Shown one piece after another: positions 29,751-34,080 of a DNA stretch of 34,080 nucleotides. The stretch spans positions 1-34,080 of the forward strand of contig CANAZG010000024.1 in NCBI GenBank assembly GCA_947365965.1. The letters run 5' to 3'. The DNA is from an uncultured Clostridia bacterium. GTDB lineage: Bacteria; Bacillota; Clostridia; Oscillospirales; Oscillospiraceae. The notes below the pieces were generated by a model. The model had not been told where the DNA came from. It saw nothing but the letters and a program-made list of their open reading frames with translations, and searched no databases. The first letter of the stretch is position 1. Each line of letters begins with the position of its first letter. Made by a program: the position numbers and the translations under genes.

Positions 29751-30653
29751 CTATTTGTCATATTTCTCCCAAATTTTTTTGCCCAGGTCCGCCATGGCCC
29801 GCCGTGCGCCGGCTGGGGAGAGGATCTCCGCCGCGTCCCCGAAACTCAGCGCCCACCGCACCAGCTCCTCCTGGCCCGGAAAGCTCCGCTCAAAGAGCAG
29901 GCCGCCGTCCGGCTGGACCTGAAAGCTGTCCGCGCCGTACTCGTCCACCAGCCGCCAGCGGGCGGAGGGGGCGAAGCGGACCGCGGCCCGGAGCCTGCCC
30001 GGGTACACCCGCTCCGCCGGGGTGACGGGCCAGGGGGCCGGCCGGGGGGAGAAGGTCTCCTCCAGGGTCTCCAGGGAGAGCATCCGGCCCAGCTTGAAGA
30101 GCCGCCAGTCCTCCCGGTCCCGGCACCAGCCGTGGAGATACCAGCTGGACCAGCGGAACACCAGCTTGTCCGGCTCCACGGTCCGCAGGCTGTCTCCCCC
30201 TGGGGCGCAGTAGGTGAAGCGCACCAGGCGGCAGCCGGCGCAGGCGGCCTTCAGCGCCTCCAGCCGGGGGGCCAGGACAGGGCCGTACCAGGAGGCCAGA
30301 TCGATGACCACGCAGTCGTCCCCCGCCGCCGCCTCCGGCCGGGGCAGACGCTCCATCAGCCGCCGGTAGCAGCCTGTTCCGGACACGCTGTCCAGGCTTC
30401 GCAGCCCCGCCAGAATGGCCCCCCGGTCCGCGTCCGTGAGCACCGTCCGGTCCAGCGCATATCCCTCCATGATGGACACGCCGCCCCCGGCCCCCCGGGC
30501 GGTGCGCAGGGGGATGCCCGCCCGGCAAAGCCGGTCAATGTCCCGCTGGATGGTGCGCACGCTGACCTCGAAGCGGTCCGCCAGACTCCCGGCGGTGACC
30601 TGCCCCTCCCGGAGCAGCACCGCCAGGATGCCGATGAGCCTGTCGATGGTCAT
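29751..30653 (-). CDS. HTH-WYL (YafY-type) transcriptional regulator
   Basis: 300 residues. The N-terminal helix-turn-helix (about 1-60) includes GSLADRFEVSVRTIQRDIDR, the DeoR/HTH-11 recognition pattern. The middle and C-terminal WYL region includes LVRFTYCAP, EPDKLVFRWSSWYLHGWC and FKLGRML, the ligand-sensing part of the family. It probably binds DNA as a dimer in response to a nucleotide or other small ligand. It overlaps the rsmI stop by four bases (ATGA), and two small genes (DUF3795, TfoX-N) follow. Its targets are unknown; the neighbouring small genes are candidates. Confidence 0.88.
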   Translation of the reverse strand: MTIDRLIGILAVLLREGQVTAGSLADRFEVSVRTIQRDIDRLCRAGIPLRTARGAGGGVSIMEGYALDRTVLTDADRGAILAGLRSLDSVSGTGCYRRLMERLPRPEAAAGDDCVVIDLASWYGPVLAPRLEALKAACAGCRLVRFTYCAPGGDSLRTVEPDKLVFRWSSWYLHGWCRDREDWRLFKLGRMLSLETLEETFSPRPAPWPVTPAERVYPGRLRAAVRFAPSARWRLVDEYGADSFQVQPDGGLLFERSFPGQEELVRWALSFGDAAEILSPAGARRAMADLGKKIWEKYDK

Positions 30654-31480
30654 GGCGACTCCCTCTGGAGCGCCGCCTGGTATAGCTCATTGCGTCCCAG
30701 GCCGGTGGCGGCGGCCACCTGCCGCACCGCGTCCTTCATCTTCACGCCCTCCGCCCGGAGGGCCAGGACCCGGGCGGTCCCCTCCTCCAGGGACAGCCCC
30801 GCCTCCGGCTCCCCGCCGGCCAGGACGATGACGTACTCCCCCCGGGGCTCCCGGTCCCGGTAGTAATCCGATGCCTGGGCCAGGGTCAGGCGGAGGGTCT
30901 CCTCGTGGAGCTTGGTCAGCTCCCGGCACAGGGCCGCCGGCCGGTCCCCGAAGGCGGAGAGGAGATCGTCCAGGGTGGCCCGCAGGCGGTGGGGGGCCTC
31001 GTAGAAGATCATGGTCCGCTCCTCGCAGGCGAGCTTTGCCAGCCGCTCCCGCCGCTCCCCCCGGTTCACCGGCAGAAACCCCTCAAAGACGAACCGGCCT
31101 GTGGCCAGACCGCTGACCGCCAGGGCTGTGATGAGGGCGCAGCACCCGGGCACCGCCTGGACCGGCACGCCGTTGTCCGCGCACAGGCGCACCAGATCCT
31201 CTCCGGGGTCGCTGATGGCCGGGGTGCCCGCGTCGGTGACCAGGGCGCAGCTCTCCCCGGCCAGCAGCCGGGCCAGGATGGCCGGGCCGGCGGAGGCCCG
31301 GTTGTGCTGGTGGTAGCTCACCAGGGGCCTGCGCAGCGCCAAATGGTTGAGCAGCTTCATGGACACCCGGGTGTCCTCGGCGGCGATGAAGTCCGCCTCT
31401 GAGAGGACCTGGGCCGCCCGGGGGCTCAGGTCCCCCAGGTTTCCGATGGGCGTGGCTACGAGATAGAGCGTTCCGGACAT
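30650..31480 (-). CDS. rsmI: 16S rRNA (cytidine-1402 2'-O) methyltransferase
   Basis: 276 residues from ATG 31480, preceded by AAGGAGGG. It 2'-O-methylates C1402 of 16S rRNA in the P site. The tetrapyrrole-methylase fold is seen from LYLVATPIGNLGDLSPRA (5-22), AAEDTR, LVSYHQHN, LVTDAGTPAISDPG and EGFLPVNRGERRERL, all typical of RsmI/YraL. Length is typical (about 280). Its promoter at 31509-31537 points left, back to back with the MarR-family promoter, and its leader contains a TTGTTCG half-site that pairs with the MarR-side operator; shared regulation is possible but would be unusual for a rRNA modification enzyme. Confidence 0.94.
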   Translation of the reverse strand: MSGTLYLVATPIGNLGDLSPRAAQVLSEADFIAAEDTRVSMKLLNHLALRRPLVSYHQHNRASAGPAILARLLAGESCALVTDAGTPAISDPGEDLVRLCADNGVPVQAVPGCCALITALAVSGLATGRFVFEGFLPVNRGERRERLAKLACEERTMIFYEAPHRLRATLDDLLSAFGDRPAALCRELTKLHEETLRLTLAQASDYYRDREPRGEYVIVLAGGEPEAGLSLEEGTARVLALRAEGVKMKDAVRQVAAATGLGRNELYQAALQRESP

Positions 31481-31494
31481 AGGCAAATCCCTCC

Positions 31495-31595
31495 TTGTTC
31501 GATAAAAAAGTATACCACGCCTGTCTCCGGTTGGCAAGGACCGGAGCCTTGACAGGCGTGGGGAACTGTGGTATATTATGTTCAAAAACGAACAA
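31495..31595. promoter_or_regulatory. symmetrical divergent promoter and operator region
   Basis: Between rsmI (minus) and the MarR gene (plus). The minus promoter is TTGCCA/TATACT (31537..31532, 31514..31509), the plus promoter TTGACA/TATATT (31549-31554, 31572-31577), both with 17-base spacing. A dyad links them: CCACGCCTGTC (31515-31525) with GACAGGCGTGG (31551-31561), CTCCGGT with ACCGGAG inside, and TTGTTCG (31495-31501) with CGAACAA (31589-31595) outside. A TGTTC-N6-GAACA palindrome (31579-31594) covers the plus transcription start, a likely MarR operator. Confidence 0.7.
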
Positions 31596-31616
31596 TAAAA
31601 AAAGGGGGAATTCCCT

Positions 31617-32066
31617 ATGTTGCCACCTCTCTTTACCCGCTCCCGGGGCCTGGGCAAGCTCTACGGCCAGATGTTTGTCCCGGTGCTGGAGCAGTGGAAG
31701 CTGACCCAGCTGGAGGCGGACATCCTGCTGTTTCTGGCCAACAATCCGGACTACGACACGGCCCGGGACATTGTGGAGCGGCGGTACATCGCCAAGTCCC
31801 ATGTGTCCCTGGGGGTGGAGAGCCTGGCCCGGCGGGGCCTGCTGCTGCGGGCCACCCGGCCGGGCAACCGCAAGACCATCCACCTGGAGCTGACGGAGGC
31901 CGCCGGACCCATTGTGGAGGCGGGCCGGGCCGTGCAGGCCCGCTACGGACGGGCCCTGTTGGCTGGCTTTACGGACCGGGAGCGGGAGACGCTGCTGGAG
32001 CTGCTGAGCCGGGTGGCAAAAAATGTGGACGCCGCCCTGACAGCGGCGGAGGGGGGAACGCCGTGA
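31617..32066 (+). CDS. MarR-family transcriptional regulator
   Basis: 149 residues with an AAAGGGGGAA ribosome binding site. It has the winged-helix layout: LTQLEADILLFLANNP then ARDIVERRYIAKSHVSLGVESLARRGLLLRA as recognition helices, and the wing RPGNRKTIHLELTEAA, followed by a dimerisation helix. It is probably a repressor that responds to a small ligand. The palindrome TGTTC-N6-GAACA at its own transcription start suggests autorepression. Its stop overlaps the GTG start of the TauE/SafE exporter by four bases, so the exporter is the probable regulated function. Confidence 0.88.
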   Translation: MLPPLFTRSRGLGKLYGQMFVPVLEQWKLTQLEADILLFLANNPDYDTARDIVERRYIAKSHVSLGVESLARRGLLLRATRPGNRKTIHLELTEAAGPIVEAGRAVQARYGRALLAGFTDRERETLLELLSRVAKNVDAALTAAEGGTP

Positions 32067-32839
32067 GCTTTCTTTATGTTGTCGTGATTTGCTTTTTTGC
32101 CGGCATGGGGGCCGGACTGGGCACCGGCTTTGCCGGCATGAGCGCCGCCGCCGTCATCACCCCCATGCTGGTCACCTTTCTCCACGTGCCCCCCTATCAG
32201 GCGGTGGGCATCGCCCTGGCCAGCGACGTGCTGGCCAGCGCCGCCAGCGCGTGGACCTACGGCAGAAACAAAAACCTGGATGTGAAAAACGGTCTGGTGA
32301 TGATGGGGACCGTGCTGGTATTTACCCTGGCGGGCAGCTGGGCGTCCAGTCTGGTACCCTCCGGGACCATGGGGAGTTTCTCCGTGTTCATGACCCTGCT
32401 GCTGGGGGTGAAATTTTTGGTCAAGCCCATGATGACCACCCGGGAGGCCATGGAGGCGGCGTCCCCCCGGAGGCGGCTGATCCAGTCCGTAGTCTGGGGG
32501 GCCATGATCGGCTTCATCTGCGGATTTATCGGCGCCGGCGGCGGCATGATGATGCTCCTGGTACTGACCAGCGTGCTGGGGTATGAGCTGAAAACCGCCG
32601 TGGGCACCAGTGTGTTCATCATGGCCTTCACCGCCCTCACCGGCGCGGTGAGCCACTTTGCCATCGGCGGCGTGGCAGACTGGAGGGCGCTGGGGCTGTG
32701 TGTGGCCTTCACCCTGCTGTGGGCCCAGATCGCGGCCCGGTTCGCTAACAAAAGCGCACCAGAGGTCCTCAACCGGGCCACCGGGGCGGTGCTGGTGGCC
32801 CTGGGCGCGGTAATCCTGGGGGTCAACTATCTGACGTGA
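32063..32839 (+). CDS. TauE/SafE-family membrane exporter
   Basis: 258 residues from GTG 32063, which overlaps the MarR stop (GTGA) and follows GGAGGGGGG. It has about eight membrane helices. The paired TauE/SafE repeats are visible: AGMGAGLGTGFAGMSAAAVITPML near the N-terminus and GFIGAGGGMMMLLVL in the second half, with NKNLDVKNG in the loop. The family exports sulfite, sulfoacetate or related anions; the ion cannot be assigned here. Coupling to a MarR regulator suggests induction by the exported compound. No sulfur-metabolism gene is adjacent. Confidence 0.88.
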   Translation: MSFLYVVVICFFAGMGAGLGTGFAGMSAAAVITPMLVTFLHVPPYQAVGIALASDVLASAASAWTYGRNKNLDVKNGLVMMGTVLVFTLAGSWASSLVPSGTMGSFSVFMTLLLGVKFLVKPMMTTREAMEAASPRRRLIQSVVWGAMIGFICGFIGAGGGMMMLLVLTSVLGYELKTAVGTSVFIMAFTALTGAVSHFAIGGVADWRALGLCVAFTLLWAQIAARFANKSAPEVLNRATGAVLVALGAVILGVNYLT

Positions 32840-32852
32840 GGGGGGCGAGGCC

Positions 32853-33596
32853 ATGAGGAACGGGCTCTATATCAGCGCGGCTGCCCTCACTCGGGAGATC
32901 GAGGAGGACGGCTGGCTGCTGGAGCTCCCCGCCGTGGCGGGGCTGCGTGAGCGGCCCCTGGTCTTTCACAGGCCGGTGACCTTCTTTGTGGGGGAGAACG
33001 GCACAGGCAAGTCCACCCTCCTGGAGGCCATTGCGGCGGCCTGGGGGTTTAACCCGGAGGGGGGCACCCGGAACTTCACCTTCTCCACCAGACTCTCCCA
33101 CTCCGCCCTCTGGAGGAGCCTGACGCTGACGAAGCGGGGATTTGCCCGGGACGGGTTCTTTCTCCGGGCGGAGAGCTTCTACAACGTGGCCACCAGTATT
33201 GAGCAGCTGGACAGCCAGCCGGCCTTCAGCCCCCCTGTCATTGACAGCTACGGCGGCGTGTCCCTCCACCGCCAGTCCCACGGGGAGAGCTTCCTGGCCC
33301 TGGTGCAGAACCGATTCGGCGGACATGGGCTGTATCTGCTGGACGAGCCGGAGGCGGCCCTGTCCCCCACCCGGCAGCTGAGCCTGCTGGCGCTACTGGA
33401 CCAGCTGGTGCGGGAGGACAGCCAGTTTATCATCGCCACCCACTCGCCTATTCTGATGGCCCTCCCCGGGGCGGAGATCCTGCAGTTCAGCCAGGATGGG
33501 GTGGAGCCGGTATCCTACAGGGACACGGAGCACTACCAGATCACCCGCCGGTTCCTGGAGGACCCGGACCGGATGCTACGGTATCTGCTGGAGTGA
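32853..33596 (+). CDS. AAA-type ATPase with SMC-like ABC motifs
   Basis: 247 residues, with GAGGGGGGCGAGG upstream. The predicted single ATPase domain has Walker A GENGTGKST (47-55), an SHGES signature (141-145), Walker B LYLLDEPE (159-166) and an ATHSP switch (His196). The motif order is that of RecF/Rad50/OLD-like chromosomal ATPases without a coiled coil or nuclease domain. Members of this short group (DUF/ATP-binding 'AAA_21'-like) are often unassigned. It starts 13 bases after the exporter and shares its promoter. Any link to transport or to DNA repair is inference. Confidence 0.83.
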   Translation: MRNGLYISAAALTREIEEDGWLLELPAVAGLRERPLVFHRPVTFFVGENGTGKSTLLEAIAAAWGFNPEGGTRNFTFSTRLSHSALWRSLTLTKRGFARDGFFLRAESFYNVATSIEQLDSQPAFSPPVIDSYGGVSLHRQSHGESFLALVQNRFGGHGLYLLDEPEAALSPTRQLSLLALLDQLVREDSQFIIATHSPILMALPGAEILQFSQDGVEPVSYRDTEHYQITRRFLEDPDRMLRYLLE

Positions 33597-33645
33597 GCGG
33601 CGTATGAAGGCGTATGAAAATGATTGACGCTTCTTTGACGGACAG

Positions 33646-33685
33646 AAATAAGCGCCGCCCGGCATTTGCCGGGCGGCGCTTATTT
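33646..33685. terminator. bidirectional terminator between the ATPase and secG
   Basis: A perfect 18-bp stem (33646-33663 with 33668-33685) and a 4-base loop between convergent genes. The AAATAA/TTATTT base gives an A-run entering and T-run leaving in both directions. Confidence 0.88.
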
Positions 33686-33687
33686 GC

Positions 33688-33918
33688 TTAGTGCATGATG
33701 TTGAGAACCAGGGTCAGAACGATAAACACAGCCCCGATCCACTTGGTGGCCTTGGCCAGCTTGGCGTCGAAGGTCTTAGCCTTGCCCTTGGACATGAAGG
33801 TGTCGGCCACGCCGCCGATGGCGCCGGACAGACCCGCGCTCTTGCCGGACTGGAACAGCACAGCAAGAATCACTGCCAGACCGCACAGCAGCTGCAAAAT
33901 GGTAACAAAAAGAGTCAT
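33688..33918 (-). CDS. secG: protein translocase subunit SecG
   Basis: 76 residues from ATG 33918, preceded by TGGAGGTAA. SecG is the small, non-essential partner of SecYE in the export channel. It has two membrane helices (about 2-22 and 55-75) joined by the conserved loop LFQSGKSAGLSGAIGGVADTF, the family signature. Length is typical (about 75-80). It has its own promoter upstream and a strong terminator right after the stop, so it is monocistronic here; genes often linked to it (rnr, smpB) are not in the window. Confidence 0.94.
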   Translation of the reverse strand: MTLFVTILQLLCGLAVILAVLFQSGKSAGLSGAIGGVADTFMSKGKAKTFDAKLAKATKWIGAVFIVLTLVLNIMH

Positions 33919-33970
33919 GATCGGATTACCTCCAGAGTGATGGCGGCTGATTCCGCCCCATAGGTATTCT

Positions 33971-33999
33971 ATTATAGCATAGCTTGTACGGGATTGCAA
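33971..33999 (-). promoter_or_regulatory. promoter of secG
   Basis: Minus strand: TTGCAA (33999..33994), 17-base spacer, TATAAT (33976..33971). The predicted start is ~33964, about 45 bases before the ATG. Confidence 0.8.
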
Positions 34000-34080
34000 G
34001 TGTTGATTTACTATTGAAGTGCGAAGGCAGCCGTTACTATTAGTTTGCAGGGAACAAGCACCAGTTAGCTTGCTACCAGC
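34000..34080. other. right edge, no identified gene
   Basis: Upstream of the secG promoter. It contains a short CAAGC...GCTTG inverted pair (34055-34073 region) and an open minus-strand stretch with no start signal. It may be the 3' end of an RNA gene or the tail of an upstream gene; I could not identify it. Confidence 0.3.

Noticed and set aside
34000-34080. Possible tmRNA (ssrA) or tRNA end at the right edge.
   Set aside because: No tag-peptide reading frame, no acceptor-stem or T-loop sequence could be recognised in the 80 bases available.
1-34080. CRISPR arrays, insertion sequences with transposases, rRNA and tRNA genes.
   Set aside because: No regularly spaced direct repeats, no transposase or integrase reading frames, and no tRNA- or rRNA-like sequence were found on either strand.

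Overview
The window reads as chromosome of a GC-rich, anaerobic gut-type Firmicute, most likely an Oscillospiraceae-like member of the Eubacteriales. The grounds are high-GC coding sequence with strong AGGAGG-type ribosome binding sites, sigma-A-type promoters, an acetyl-CoA synthase of the Wood-Ljungdahl pathway, YlmH, a DUF896 protein and an XpaC-family protein. This placement is inference. The first ~1.9 kb is clearly more AT-rich than the rest and holds orphan or broken genes, so it looks like the edge of an acquired or decaying segment.

Layout, left to right. (1) 1-1860: a possible CDS start at the edge, a four-helix membrane protein, a coiled-coil protein of unknown function, and a scar fusing a GNAT acetyltransferase start to the tail of a DUF4367-like protein. 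(2) 1882-6214: a complete three-subunit xanthine dehydrogenase operon (xdhA, xdhB, xdhC) with an unrelated membrane-anchored ORF between xdhA and xdhB. (3) 6232-11112: minus-strand genes; a 33-residue microprotein, then an operon read from 11044 leftwards: ABC exporter, YlmH, DUF896 protein, XpaC-family membrane protein, lipoprotein. (4) 11168-12503: malic enzyme with its own promoter and terminator, followed by a nested inverted-repeat region that may encode a small RNA. (5) 12706-17164: an amino-sugar module in which a ROK kinase, a DUF3795 protein and nagA (minus) diverge from an AGE-family 2-epimerase (plus). (6) 17307-18639: prfB. (7) 18696-19567: an amidase-SH3 protein flanked by two related GC-rich palindromes. 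(8) 19618-23511: acetyl-CoA synthase (acsB) divergent from citrate synthase. (9) 23586-26260: CPBP protease, nucleotidyltransferase, and an acyltransferase carrying a zinc ribbon. (10) 26419-28856: a translationally coupled luxE-luxC-type fatty-acid reductase pair, divergent from that acyltransferase. (11) 28905-31480: rsmI, a WYL regulator, a DUF3795 protein and a TfoX-N protein (minus). (12) 31495-33596: a MarR regulator, TauE/SafE exporter and AAA ATPase (plus), separated from rsmI by a highly symmetrical divergent promoter region. (13) 33646-33999: secG with its promoter and terminator.

The most unusual items are the luxE-luxC pair facing an acyltransferase with no luciferase genes in view, which suggests a fatty-aldehyde or fatty-alcohol lipid route; the foreign ORF inside the xdh operon; the acsB gene with no other Wood-Ljungdahl gene in the window; the prfB lacking the autoregulatory frameshift; and the palindrome-flanked amidase that lacks the usual first zinc-binding histidine.
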